64,000 nt of DNA, taken from contig NC_135562.1 in assembly GCF_964340395.1 (NCBI RefSeq), forward strand, positions 6,229,634 to 6,293,633. The letters run 5' to 3'. Positions 10,978 to 29,998 of the stretch are shown piece after piece. A program made the translations under genes and the position numbers. The DNA comes from Glandiceps talaboti. Taxonomy: Eukaryota > Hemichordata > Enteropneusta > Spengelidae. The notes under the pieces are model-generated. The model made no database searches and was not told where the DNA came from. It saw nothing but the letters and a program-made list of their open reading frames with translations. Numbering within the stretch: the stretch's first letter is position 1; every line of letters starts with the position of its first letter.

Positions 10978-13900
10978 ATGCCACATACAGTATGTATTGT
11001 TGGAGCAGGAGTAGTTGGAGTTTCTACAGGTGTCTGTATCCAGGAGACCATCCCAGATGTAGAGGTTACCATAGTAGCAGATAAATTTACCCCAGATACT
11101 ACAAGTGATGGAGCAGGGGGACTGTGGGAACCACATGCTTTGGGATCAACACCAGTGCATCTCATGAAGTGAGTAGTCTCTCACCCCCTGTAGTTATTGG
11201 TTCCACCCAAGCAGATGCCCATACTATTAAAGCTGCACTAGCTGAAACTGGAATATATTTTTTTTTTGAACCTCAGTAATTAGTTAGATATTATGACTTA
11301 CTTGTAACATTGTACACCCTGATTAGTATCGAATCTCCTGTGGGTCAATATAATCCTGTAGCTGTACATGTAACATTGGTACAATAAATTCAATGAAATT
11401 GATTTTTGGGTCCACACCCTAAAATCAGTTCATCATTATGATCATGACTTTAGCCTGTTACTGTACTACCTATGGATAAAATCAACCTCTTCTTAATATG
11501 TACAGTGTCTAAATATCAGTATTTTAACAATTTTCAGTGAATATATTTCTGGTTGTCTGATAGAAAAACAATGCTTCAGTTATAGCTAGTGCAACTTTAA
11601 ATTCATTTTCAATTAAATTTTCAACTTTTGATAAACCAAGACTTCAGTAGATGTACATAAATCACAAGAGGTCTTTGTGCCATTGTTTAATACATTATTC
11701 AGAGAGAACATTACTTTGCATGTAATGAAATGTCTGATTACCTTGTAATTTTTCACTAATTTCTTTAATAGACAGTGGTGTGATGCCACCTTCAAACATT
11801 TGTCCAAATTACTACAGCTGGAAGATGCCAATGACGCAGGAGTCCACCTAGCATCAGGTTATCATGTATTCAGAGAAAAAGTTAGGGTAGGTTTAGCTAC
11901 AATCATTGTAGCGTTTTGCTGTGATTTTGAGGGTTTTTTCGTCTGTTTTGGTGACTTTTTAAGTTTTATGTGCAGGTTAAACACTAAAATTTAAAAAGTC
12001 ACCAAAAAAGACAAAAAAACCACAAAACCGCAGCAAGACGCTACAATTATTGCAGATCTCTACCAATTGCACCCAACTAAAAATAGTTTCCCTGTTTGTA
12101 TCAATTGTTTATAATATCCATATCAAGTGTGAAAGTAAACTGTTTCAGTTTTAATTATCAGCCCATTTTGTGGTGTCTCTCAATTACTATGTTCAGACAA
12201 CAAATGTGAGTTTCACTCTGAAGCGATACATGTAGCAAAACTGATAACCAGGATTTTTGTGTCCCATTCACATAGTATTTTGTACTTGACTAATTGTCGA
12301 CACAAATCACATTCCAAAACCGGCGCAACACTACTATAATCGCATACTGATATCAAGGGCTGAAGGCCCGAGAGATCGAGGGCCGAAGGCCCAAGTCTTC
12401 GGCCCTCAATATCAGTATGCGATTATAGTAGTATTGTGCTGGATCGGAATAGACAATGACTTAAGTTTAGATAAAACATAGGGAAAAAAGGCACGAGCGA
12501 CTGTCGACAGTCAAAGAGTCAACATAACTGGCTACTTGTGAACCCCCTAAGTGTAATCAATATGTAAACAATGTTACCAGTACAAAGTGCAAGTTAGTTT
12601 AATAACTAGAGTAAACATAAATGCCATGATATATATATGTCTCCCTTTAGCCATGCTTTAGCTATAATGAATGACTATGTATACTCCACAAGTCAAACTA
12701 AATAGATTAACATATTTAAATACTTCATTGAAGTATATTAAGTTCATAAGGTTGGTCAGAATTGAAATTTAATTAAATATATAATAAATTTTTTCGGCAA
12801 CCATTTGGATTTATACAAATTAGATACTGTTCCACCACTTAGATTGAGGAGGACTTTTGATATTTCATTATTAGGACCAATCTGAAGATAATGGTGAAAA
12901 AATAAATTCTGTTGCATTTAGTGATGAGTCATTCCATATTTTGACTGGACTATAAATAATCAGGTGTGACATTCTCATTGTACTGTATTCAGTTTGCTGT
13001 TTGTTAGCTGATAACATTGTTTATAAATTGACTACAGGTGAAAGGTCCCATCACTTTATATATCATATCATGCCATGCCATATGTCATATCACATCATAG
13101 TAGACTAGATGATATCAATTCAAATTTAGCTAAGTGAGGCTAATAGTCTATGAGCTGCTATTAAAGTCAAATGCCAGAAAGTTAAAGCTGTTATCAGAGG
13201 TCCTAGGATGAGAATTTGCACATCGCAAATAGGAAATCGTTTGCAACATTACTGGGACAAGCCATTAGCCAAGCAAGTGGACTTGTTATCAAAGAGTACC
13301 AATATTTACACATGTGATGATGGGCTCTTACATAACACAAGTAAACAGCTGTAAAAGTGTAGTTCACAGCGTAAGATCATTTCTAAGGAGTGAGTCAATT
13401 GAGGCAAACCTTATCTCCGTCTTATATCAGTTGTTATCAATTTATTAGGCTATTATAAGTAACGCTACAAACAGCTTTAGAGATGCAAACAACTTTTATG
13501 ACACCCGTTTTCGCCAGGCAAGCCCGCGGGTTTGTTGCACTTGGACCGCTAATGGTTTGTGACTGTCATGAAATCTCCAGTAGCGTAAAACCTCCTCTCA
13601 AGTAAAATATTGCAGCGTTTGCTGTTTATAAATTATTGAAAAAGGGATAATCTATTACCATATTTCAGATTACCTGATTCAATTTCTCATGAGAAATTGA
13701 TTTGTTTATGTTTAGGACCCAGATTGGGCAGGCAGTGTGTATGGTTTCAGAACTTTAACAGAATCTGATGAAGAACTGAAGATGTTCCCTGGCTACAAGT
13801 ATGTATTCAAATTATTGACCCTTGACATTGATGAAGGCCCAATCATATTTACCTATATGTGTATTTGGTGGCACATACTAATATTAGATAGTATACAATT

Positions 13901-15545
13901 TTTCTAGTTTGACCTCGGTATATTTGGTCACATACAACAGAATGGTTTGTTTTTTTCACTTGAATCCCATATTTGGTCATATGTATGTAAACCAATATCC
14001 ATATTTGGTTGCATGTACATAAACCTGTATCCATATTTGGTCATATGTATATAAACCTATATCCATATTTGGATACCACTTTATCTAAGTGGTAAAATTC
14101 TCTTGCGTAATTATGTTAATGTGATGTGGTGATATCTTTCAGTAGCATACCATATATTCTAAATCTGACTTTTGATGTACAAGATGTTTTACGCTAAAGT
14201 GTACGTATGAAGTGTTTGTCACAGACAGACATTTTAGAGTAATTATTACTATTTTGTCTTCATTTCAGATATGCTTGGTTTTTCACATCAATAATGTGTG
14301 AAGGGCCAAGGTATCTACCATGGCTGACCAAAAGGTAAATTGTTTTTGTTGATTTGTTGTTGTTATTATCTTTTTAATGATAGCAGTGTAGTTTATTGCT
14401 TTATGTTACAACTAGACTGTGAAATACATCAGCAGGAGTGTCGTTATTGTCCCTCATCTTGCGACTGTAGGTACAAATAATGCAGTAGACTGTCGACAGT
14501 TGTTCGTGCCTTTTTAGCTACAATTCATCTAAATCAAAGTCGTCGCCTCACTCCGTAGCACTGGGTAATGCATACTGATAGGAACTGCGATTGCCGAAGG
14601 CACAAACTGTGAGTGCCGAAGCTCATGCCTCCGGCACTCGCTGATCAGTACGTCGTGGTTATAGTTATGCTCCGGATCGGAGCGAGGCAACGACTTTAGT
14701 TTTAGATAAAACATAGCAAAAAGGAGAGAACGACTGTCGACAGTCTAATAATGCAGCAGAAATCAAAGCAAAGAATCCTACACAGCTACCAATAAATGTC
14801 TAATATAGTAATATATGTAAATATGTTGCTGATATTTATTATGTAATCTCCTATTTATGGGGCCAAATATAAACATCCACAGGTCTAGGATCTATCTGCA
14901 GCCTTATCTAAATTTGATCACCAATATTCTGTTTCACAGAGTTTACTGGCTTCAATTTTACAAGAAACAAACTTACAGACTTAGTCTATGTTGTTTCATT
15001 TTTTTTAACGAGTAGATTAAAAATCCAAATAATCATTTTCCTCCATGGCCATTTTAATTTGATATTGTTTATGTGCACTTTATTACTTGTAAATACATTT
15101 TAATGAGGAAGACACCTTCAAATTTAATGTCTAGGTATAAAGGAAAAGGTGGCAAGCTTGTGAAAAGACATTTAAATTCACTGTCTGAGGTGAGTATTTC
15201 TGTATTATATAGAATTCTGATTTGGTGTGTTTGTCAACAGAGGCAATCTTATATGTATAGATAATACAGGCCTGTATTTTTGGTAACGAGTAGTACCTCA
15301 AATTGTCTGTTTCCAGTCAGGTGAAATGTATCAATAGGTATAATGTAACAGCCCTAGTTTGTCGACATCTAATCTGTATTTCTAATGATTTAATGATTGT
15401 AGCATTCCAGTAGAGTATGTATGTATGTAGGCAAGTCAAGTGTTATTATTATGATTTTGCCAAGATTTGTACTTGTGACAGATGTGTCTACATGTATCTC
15501 ACATTGGTTGATATTGCAATAAAACAAAGGCTTAATACTTTTTTG

Positions 15546-15620
<75 letters not shown>

Positions 15621-18233
15621 CTCTCCACCCTCCCTCTCTCTCTCCAGCTTTCTAGCAAATATGATGTTGTGGTGAATTGTTCAGGCCTTGGTGCATATTC
15701 ATTGATAGATGACAAAACAATGTACCCAATAAGAGGTCAGCTTGTAAGGGTGAGTTTGTAACCTCATTGTTGATTTTGATATTTGTGGAAGTTTAAACGT
15801 ACACATAACTCATATAATATCATACAAAATATATGCCACTGGGATTTTGCTTCAGCAACAGAACCTTCTTTTATTTCATAACCATCACTAACCTGACTTA
15901 AATAGCAGTGACAAAATATGTTTTATTTTTATCCAATCTTCTGTAAATATGTCACTGTTGAACCAAATTTTTTGATAGTAATTCTGAAATAAGGATTATA
16001 TAGTATTATATATATTTAGTTATATAGTATTATATATTATTTAGTTTTTAGCTGAAAAGAAAGGTTATATGCAACAACTTAATACTCAAAAAATCATAAT
16101 TTTGTTTGATATTTTTGGCAGGAAAGTTATAATTTAGCGTGAAAGTACACTGAAGATGCAGAGAATATATTTCCCCTTCATATTTCCTATAATACAGTTA
16201 TGGTACTCAAACTTATCAGTTTTACAGAATCTGTGCACATACGTGGTCCATGGAATTGGATAAATTTCCAGCAAAACTATTTTCATTGTCCTCGCCATAA
16301 TTATTGTCTTTAATTTTTTACTTCCACCAATTTTCTTATTGAGGATTTCTTTTCACTATCTGGTGTCATAAGTTCACTTCACTTGATTAATCTTTCTTTG
16401 AATATATTTACCATTCTAGGTGGATGCACCTTGGGTCAAACATTTTGTTGCCTTTGATGACTTTGTCTATTACATATTCCCAGGGTAAGTTCAGTGAATG
16501 GTGAATATATCATTAGAACACATCGTTTTCATATAGGCTTCTGTGATTGGCTTTAGATTGTATCACATGGTATGGACTATTGACCCACAGTGACCCCAAT
16601 TTGCATATAGGGTCACTAGTCGTGTTCTGTTTTCCCCAGGGCAATATTCATGTAGCATTAAAGTCTTATTAATGATTTGCTTTGACTGTGGAAAGAATCT
16701 GAGCCTCAGAATGTGATGTGTTATAAAACACTTATTGCCTGGCCGTATTCAGGCACTAGACGACATCATATTACCCTTCATGCTGTTATCAGCTTTCAGC
16801 CTTGGGAAATAGTTGCTACATATCAGCCCTGGGGTTAATATGATGTCTACTAGTGCCCGAATAAAGCAAGGCAATAAGTGTATAAAATGATATGCAACTT
16901 AAATTCATACAAATGTTATATCTTGACTACAAACAAAAATTGGCCTGGACACGTGCCCCACTTGAGCCGCTACAAATTTGTAGGTGATATATAAACACCA
17001 CATACATGTAACACAAAAATATCATTTTTGAAATCTAATATATGAACTGATAATACTAATGATAATGTAATTTTATTGCCATGCTACTTATACAGATGCT
17101 GAAAATTCAGTATTAGCAGCAGTGCACAAAAAAACGGCTTAATTCAAAATGTTGTTGTCTTTGTTTTCATCAACCTGACTATTATTTTTGTGAAAATCTT
17201 TCCCTTTTAGAGACAAGACAGTAGCCCTTGGTGGAACTCACCAGTACAAAGATTGGCGTCAAACAAATGATGAGAAAGATTGCGACAAAGTGTTTGATGG
17301 GTGTTGTAAACTAGTTCCTAGTCTAAAGGTATCTACAAATTCCTTCATCTTACATACAGATAGTCTAGAGGCTGCCCATGACTTTAAATCTGTTCTCATG
17401 TCTAGCTCAATGAAGTCCTGAAGTGAAATGTCATATTCAACCAAAACCACCCTCAGACTCATTAACGCCAGGTCTTTGTTACTCAAGAAAATTAAGTGTT
17501 TATTTCCCCATAGAGTTGATACAGTATTCGGCGGCCATATTGGATTCTAAAAACTTTTGTCCAAATCCATTTCAAACTTTGAATGGTGAACACAGTTTCT
17601 CTCTTTAATGACATGAACTTAGAATTGGTTTATGTCCAAGAGAGAACGCAAAGTGTATCAGTTTTATTTTCGAGTTGTAACCACATTTAATAATAGGAAT
17701 TATAAATACTTTTCGGTTCATAACCCCATGCAGCAACAAACATGGTGATGTTTTATTTCCCTCCCTATAAGTTCTATAATATTTGTTGTTTTCATTGATT
17801 TTTTTATTCAGAAAAGTAAAGTGCTTGGGAAATGGGCTGGATTGCGACCAGGGAGACCAACTGTCAGACTGGAGAAAGAAAAGATGAATTTTAGAGGTGA
17901 ACATATGAAGGTGAGCTTTGGCAAAGAAATTTAGCTTTCCATGATCTGTGAACTTGATATTCATTTTTCAAAGCTTTGAACAAATAATATATTGTGGTTG
18001 GAAAACACTGCTCTGATGAATTGATAGTAGAGCTAATATTTCATCAAACCACCATGGTGGTATTTTATGGTGAAAGTTTGTTTAATAGAAGGAATTGTCT
18101 TTTTTTACAGGTTGTTCATAATTATGGTCATGGTGGCGGTGGGATTTCTCTTCATTGGGGCTGTGCACAAGATGCAACCCGACTTGTCAAAGAGTCTCTG
18201 AGTTCATCAATGATACCAACATCCAGACTCTGA
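10978..18233 (+). CDS. D-amino-acid/D-aspartate oxidase, paralogue A (complete, ten exons)
   Basis: FAD-dependent peroxisomal oxidase that would deaminate D-amino acids to 2-oxo acids, ammonia and H2O2. Exons: 10978-11168, 11772-11886, 13716-13798, 14269-14334, 15135-15189, 15648-15749, 16420-16484, 17211-17328, 17812-17910, 18111-18233. They give 338 aa, close to the usual 340-347. Residues 5-14 ([10 protein letters not shown]) are the dinucleotide-binding fold, and GAGGLWEPH follows near 48-56. [11 protein letters not shown] lies in exon 6, then APWVKHF and the pocket loop VYYIFPG (tyrosines present) in exon 7. The substrate-arginine motif [12 protein letters not shown] (about 275-286) and [11 protein letters not shown] follow. 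The C-terminus is SRL, a type 1 peroxisomal signal. Oxidase family membership is firm. Whether it prefers neutral or acidic D-amino acids is not decided: the position that is Gln in human DAO is Glu here. The start follows a likely 3' splice site by about 20 nt. Confidence 0.93.
11905..12047. mobile_element. Fold-back element family IV, complete copy
   Basis: Two arms of about 60 bp (ATTGTAGCGTTTTGC ... TTTTTAAGTTTTA and its inverse TAAAATTTAAAAAGTCACC ... GACGCTACAAT) around a short spacer TGTGCAGGTTAAACAC. Oxidase A intron 2. A one-armed relative lies at 28826-28921. Confidence 0.8.
12287..12520. mobile_element. Inverted-repeat element related to the 14486-14747 element
   Basis: The right end is CGACTGTCGACAGTC, and AGTTTAGATAAAACATAG is shared with the 14.5-kb element. 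The centre is a strong palindrome: CTATAATCGCATACTGATAT and its inverse flank GGGCCGAAGGCCC. No clear target duplication was seen. Oxidase A intron 2. Confidence 0.6.
14477..14756. mobile_element. Mutator-like MITE with 9-bp target duplication
   Basis: A 262-bp body (14486-14747) starts TAGACTGTCGACAGT and ends ACTGTCGACAGTCTA. It is flanked by ATAATGCAG at 14477-14485 and 14748-14756. A perfect 9-bp duplication suggests the Mutator superfamily. The interior has no coding capacity. Oxidase A intron 4. Confidence 0.8.
15549..15646 (+). repeat. (CT)n tract acting as polypyrimidine tract of oxidase A intron 5
   Basis: About 70 bases of pure CT, then C/T-rich DNA, ending in CCAG at the acceptor of exon 6 (exon begins 15648). 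The microsatellite is itself the 3' splice-site pyrimidine tract, so length changes could affect splicing. Confidence 0.85.
16728..16886. mobile_element. MITE with about 45-bp inverted repeats
   Basis: Arms ACACTTATTGCC ... ACATCATATTA and TAATATGATGT ... GGCAATAAGTGT. Flanks ATAAA and ATAAAA allow a short AT-rich target duplication. Oxidase A intron 7. Confidence 0.75.
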
Positions 18234-18277
18234 TTAACCTGTAAAAGGATAATAAGCCCTTTATTCATGGAACAGGG

Positions 18278-18690
18278 GCACATTCAATTTGCCCAATCAT
18301 GATTGTGATTAATCTGATGTCATTTCTGGAAATGAGGTTGTTACAAAATGCTCAATGACAATCATGATTACATACATGTAAACATTTAAAAGAGTTTCAC
18401 ACATTTCCTATAAATTAAATGATTTTGCATCTTCAAAATGATTACAATGATATCAAATTACCAATCTCATTGAACACATTTATTGACATTTCAAACTTGC
18501 CATCAGCCATGTGTGCATCATCCCTTCATGACATTACATTGTCTGCCATCTTGTAATCATGTCAATCATGGTTCGGGGCATGATTAATGTGATTACCAAT
18601 CATGATTGTGATTGATATTTATCAAATGTGATATCATAATTGTGATCGATAAATCATGATTATGATTGTGCAAATCGAACGCACCCAAGT
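18278..18690. mobile_element. MITE with ATCATGATTGTGAT-rich arms
   Basis: The left end GGGCACATTCAATTTGC is mirrored by GCAAATCGAACGCACCC. The interior repeats CAATCATGATTGTGATT words. It starts about 45 bp after the oxidase A stop codon, so it may be part of the 3' UTR. Confidence 0.65.
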
Positions 18691-18954
18691 CCATCAGAAG
18701 TGCGCCCTCATTCAATAGAAATGAATTTCAGAACATGATAGTAATTATTCTAAAAATATCATTGCCAATACCTGAATTTTAAAGCATTGGACAGAAATAA
18801 GTTATTTTAGATTTAAACTCTCAGAAGAAGTATGTCAAAAAGTGATGAACTGTTTAAACGCACGACTCCTGAGGTGAGTTTTAATGGAAAAGTGTCCCCT
18901 TTATTATACCATGCACAAGCTAAGTTATTGTCTTTGAACAGAAAATATGGATTA

Positions 18955-19290
18955 TATACCCTGGTCATTCTATGTCACGTGTAACATGACAACTCGTATC
19001 TACATCACTGGTTTTGCAGTGCTGGAAATATGAGTCAAAATGTTCCATTATTTTTTCCTACTTTTCATAAATTATGCTGAGGAGGTAGAATTATATTATT
19101 CCCCAATATTTTACTTCAATCAGCTGGAAAATACTCTAAACCTAAGGGGCCTTGTCACTACTCATCTAGGGACTCATTGACAAGGCCCCTTAGGTCGCAA
19201 GTATTTTCCTCAGTGGAACAGAGAAAACTATTGGGTAATAATATCTCATTACCTGCTGCAATACATATGTTATCTTGCCTTTATTTCAAC
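18955..19290 (+). mobile_element. Fold-back repeat family II, copy 2
   Basis: Begins ATACCCTGGTCATTCTA like the copy at 21855. It contains the palindrome around AAGGGGCCTTGTC and GACAAGGCCCCTT, and ends with the mirror of ATATTATTCCCCAATA. Lies downstream of oxidase A. Confidence 0.65.
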
Positions 19291-20239
19291 TACGAATACC
19301 CAGGACATTTCCCAGCAGGTGACACAGGCAACTTGATACACAAGAACAAATTTAGTACCTTGCAATAATTTCAAATTTGCACACTCATATATTTTGAAAA
19401 TCTATCTGAATGAAAAACATAATTGTGAAATCAGTGTACATTTCTCACCATACACATCAAGATCACGAAATCAAAGATTTTCAGTGGTGAAATGCTATTT
19501 CAGGTACTGAGAATTGTACATGCATTAGTGTAAAGTATAAAAATCAATTTTTGAAAACATAATCAAATATGATAATATTTTATGAAAATATTAATTATGT
19601 AGTTAGTGTTTGTAATTTCAAAATATACTCGTGCAATAGTTACAATGGTACAAGGAAGTGATATGGGATATTGGAATGATAGAATGAAAAGTATTTAATA
19701 TATTTTATTAATATTTATAATGCTTTAGGAAAAGTTAATACAATATTGTGTAATTTGTCCAAAGTTTGAAATATGAGGCTTTGTCCATATCTTATCATTA
19801 ACAAATTAACATCAGTCAAGCAGCTACATAAATGTGCAGTCGGCCACTTTTCGTACACACTGTACTTTTATTTCTAAAACTCATTTTAGAAAACATTGAA
19901 ACCCATCCTTTAATTCTAAATTAAATAAAATTCAACAAACTTGACAAGTTTGAGATATATTGGCAGATCCCCATCCCTCACTGAGGTGATTGTGGCTGAA
20001 AAATTAAAATGTTATTTTTGTTACAAATTATTAGATACCGAGCAATTGAAAAGAGGTATTGTATTTTCACAGGGCTAAACTGAATCTTTGTTTTTATTGT
20101 GAAAATATGTCACATTTTTATCAATAAAAATTACAAGGTTATAGTGTATCTCATTTAGTGCATCTTATATGCACCTTATTATACATTAATATTATTATTA
20201 GTATTATTATTATTATTAAAAATTACCAGGTTTCAAAAT

Positions 20240-20660
20240 TCATATCTGTCTGTCTCTGTCTCTTCAAAAATTGAATCAAAGCCACAGACAAACAGACAAA
20301 TACACTCATATACACTATTTGACTTTGAAGATGAAGGTCAAAGCCTAGTATCCAGCTTGGAAACTAACCTCTAAATTTAGGTGTAGACACTTGAATGGTG
20401 TCTCTAGATTCAAAACTTCATACTGTTTTGACCAATTTGCTATTTGACATTGTATATTGAGGTCAAGGGTGAATGTATACAAGTAAAGAGAATGCTAACC
20501 TTTGATAATACGAATGTCGACACTTTTGAATATAAGGCTCAACTCATGCACACACATGGATGCGCAGATGGAGCTCATTGTGTAGTTATAACCCCCTGGG
20601 CTGTGTCCCTGTTGGGCTAAAAAAAATTATCTTATTAAAAAAAAATATATCTGACGGTTA
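20240..20660 (+). repeat. Dispersed repeat with A-rich tail
   Basis: Ends in ATAACCCCCTGGGCTGTGTC followed by A-rich DNA, which resembles non-autonomous retroposon tails seen in marine invertebrates. It lies in the convergent gap between oxidases A and B. The region 19291-20239 is AT-rich and otherwise featureless; AATAAA words near 19925 and 20120 are possible polyadenylation signals for oxidase A. Confidence 0.4.
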
Positions 20661-21000
20661 TTGAGTCCACAATATTTTATATAAAAGATGTTTACAGCGG
20701 CTTCAATGACATGTTGCATACAATACTTCATATGATGTACCAAAATATACACATTAAATCATACCCCCACTTCTGAAATATTTTACGAGTAGGTACTATA
20801 TTTCCCACTTCTCTTTTACATCCTGAAACAGCTTTTTTGGAAATACAGCAAGTTGTTGAAAGTTCAGTCGCCATCTGATACACATATATGGATGAAATGA
20901 TTTTGTTTACTGACGTGACAAACATAATGTGTCATGCCACGATCACAATTACCAATCGTAACTTCAGCTACATTGTAATACTTTGGTGTTACCGGTTGTA

Positions 21001-21006
21001 TTTATT
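21001..21006 (-). terminator. Candidate polyadenylation signal of oxidase B
   Basis: AATAAA on the minus strand about 32 nt after the oxidase B stop codon. Confidence 0.5.
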
Positions 21007-21037
21007 TACATTATTTGAACTGGAGCTGTAATAAATT

Positions 21038-27640
<6,603 letters not shown>

Positions 27641-27714
27641 GGTCTCTAATAAAAGAAAAAAACCTGTGTAATTCTGTTATAGTTCAAAGTGATTCTTGGT
27701 ATTTGTAAGTATTA

Positions 27715-27790
27715 ATACCCATATATGGTCAAAGGGCTTAATACCCATATATGGTCAAAGGACTTAATACCCATATATGGTCAAAGGGCT
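27715..27790 (+). repeat. Three tandem copies of a 27-bp unit
   Basis: Unit TTAATACCCATATATGGTCA plus AAGG and two variable bases. Lies about 75-150 bp upstream of the oxidase B start codon, within the presumed 5' intron. Confidence 0.85.
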
Positions 27791-27814
27791 AGGAGAACAC
27801 TCGACTGGAAAATA

Positions 27815-27945
27815 CATATCAAGGAGCACAGGCACTCAAATCAACCTGTATGATTTTATTTTAAATGTATAGTAAATAATTATTTAATTTTACATTTTTT
27901 TTAAAAAATCATACAGATTGATTTGAGTGCCTGTGGCCTGGAGTG
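27815..27945. mobile_element. MITE with about 28-bp inverted repeats
   Basis: AGGCACTCAAATCAACCTGT and its inverse enclose an AT-rich spacer. One arm recurs at 52760-52797 (CATACAGATTGATTCGAGTG). Confidence 0.75.
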
Positions 27946-28004
27946 TCCTTATTTACGCCTCCTCCTAAAGGGACGAGAAGAGCGCCCACAACGGCCGATC
28001 ATTC

Positions 28005-28617
28005 AGTCTAGGGGGGGGGGCAAATTTTAGTTTATAAGGTCATACGTCGTGTTGTTTAGCCCTAATAAAAGTTGTTTGGGGGGGGGTTTCAGCCCTGTTA
28101 TAGGTTGTCACCAGGTGGTCACGGCCCTAGGGACGGTACCACCAAGGGAAATACTAGGGAGCCTTCAGTATTTACAGGGGGGCTGGAGGAAATCACACAT
28201 GGTCTGTTATTAAAGTAAAACATGACCCTCCCCATTCCCCATTTGTAAAAAAAAATGGCCCTCCCCTTTGTCCCATTTTGTAAAATATGACCCTCCCCAT
28301 GACAATTGCATATACTGAATGTTGATTAATCTTCCCATTATATGTATACATACAAATTAAATTGCATATAAAATGAAAAACAGTAAAAGACTGGCTAGTT
28401 ACCTTTCTCTTATAATCGTACACAATCTAGTTGGTATCTAAAACGTGCTTTCCATGTTGTGCATACTCAAACTGATCTGGTCACTTGTAAAAGTTCCCTG
28501 ATATCATTGTCATCATCATCACCTTCACCTTCAGTATTGCCATTATCAGTGTCACAGTCTAATCTGACTCACTGGTACTATTTGAGTCAATATCATTTAA
28601 TTTTAATTTCATACAAA
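28005..28617. other. Intergenic: G-runs and low-complexity sequence
   Basis: G homopolymers near 28012 and 28079, and repeated ATGACCCTCCCCAT words with inverted TGTAAA pieces at 28200-28310. No exon recognised. Confidence 0.5.
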
Positions 28618-28706
28618 ACTTGACAATTTTGAAAACGAAGGTCGTTGATCACGCGATACATTTGCCGAGATCTCGTAGCCGCGAAAGTTTTCGAAATTGT
28701 CAAGTG
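28615..28706. repeat. Hairpin repeat, 19-bp arms
   Basis: ACTTGACAATTTTGAAAAC is mirrored by GTTTTCGAAATTGTCAAGT with one mismatch. Confidence 0.6.
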
Positions 28707-28825
28707 TTGCGGTTAGGAAATGTCAGATTTTCCGTAGGTAGGTCGATATTTTGGCGAAAATAGGGATTGATACGTGCGATGCAGATCCGCATCGCATCAG
28801 CTGATTGGAATTCCTGCACTAGGAA

Positions 28826-28921
28826 TTGTAGCGTTAGGTGCGGGTTAAACACTAAAACTTAAAAAGTCACCAAAACAGACGAAAAAACCCACAAAACCGC
28901 AACAAGACGCTACAATTATTG
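28826..28921 (+). mobile_element. Fold-back element family IV, one-armed copy
   Basis: Retains the spacer GGTTAAACACTAAAA and the right arm to GACGCTACAATTATTGCAG of the 11905-12047 element. The left arm is reduced to ATTGTAGCGTTAG. Confidence 0.7.
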
Positions 28922-29489
28922 CAGCTAGACCTACATGTAATCTATAAAAAAAATTCTCATCTATCTAACGATTTTGGTGTGATAACGATCGACCAAATGC
29001 CGACGCCAGTGTGTACGTGTGCAACTGTAATCTAGTACCTTGTACAAATGATACAAGTAAGTAAGTTTGTTCGTACCCAAGAATTTCAGTTTACAATTTC
29101 ATTGATAGTGATACAAATTGTCACTGTGTAATAGTGTTTGGATCGTGTTAGAACAGGTCCCTCAAAATATAATTTTTCTGGTTATAATTTGTATGTATTA
29201 GTTTATAGAAATACGTGTTTCACCCAGACTGGGTGTCTGGCCGTACGTACGCACCGGAAAAAAACGTAGCAGAAACACTGCCACTAGACTTGAAAAAAAA
29301 ATATAACAAGGGACTCTTCGGATTAGGCAAGAACTACATGTAACCAATATGTGTGAATAGCCACTAATATGTTGATAAACTACCTGGGTCGGATTTACCA
29401 AATGCTCCTCCCAGATAAACAAACGTATTCCGTTGCACATGCGCAAACCTACTTCCGTAGCGTGGGCACATAGCCTGTTTGGACCTAGT

Positions 29490-29660
29490 CTATCAGCTAG
29501 CCCTCGGATGTTCTTCCGATAAAATACGACACACAGCCGAACAACGCTATCGAGGATGGAACATCCCTATCAGCTAGCCCTCGGATGTTCTTCCGATAAA
29601 ATACGACACACAGCCGAACAACGCTATCGAGGATGGAACATCCGAGGTCTAGCGAATGTC
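29490..29660. mobile_element. Inverted-repeat element with internal 77-bp tandem duplication
   Basis: A 77-bp unit starting CTATCAGCTAGCCCTCGGAT is repeated exactly (29490-29566, 29567-29643). The outer ends GCTAGCCCTCGGATGTTC and GAACATCCGAGGTCTAGC are inverted repeats of 18 bp with one mismatch. Confidence 0.75.
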
Positions 29661-29919
29661 ATCAGGATATAAATAACTGCCAATCAGAGAACCGTATTAG
29701 CGACAAGCACAAACAGAGGACAATAGCTAAATTTTCATGCATATTCATCTTAAGGAGGGGCTTGTAAAAATAACCACCAATGCGTTAACTAAAAAGTGTG
29801 AATGACAACGTCTACACACTCATCAAACACAATTACCATAAACTGATAAGACATAGTAATGACATAAATGTGTTTGTCAACACCTGCATGCAGAGATTGA
29901 ATATATTAAAGTATATATG

Positions 29920-29998
29920 TATACAATAGACACCAGTGGAAAGATAAACAACAAGGCGGAGCCGCGTTGTTTATCTTTCCACCGGTGTCTATTGTACT
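29920..29998. repeat. Perfect-stem hairpin MITE
   Basis: TACAATAGACACC ... AGATAAACAAC and its inverse, about 30-bp arms with one mismatch around a short GC-rich loop. Confidence 0.7.

Noticed and set aside
17259-17964. Minus-strand frames of 75 and 119 codons in the oxidase A region
   Set aside because: They are antisense to exons 8 and 9 and their introns, with no coding signal of their own.
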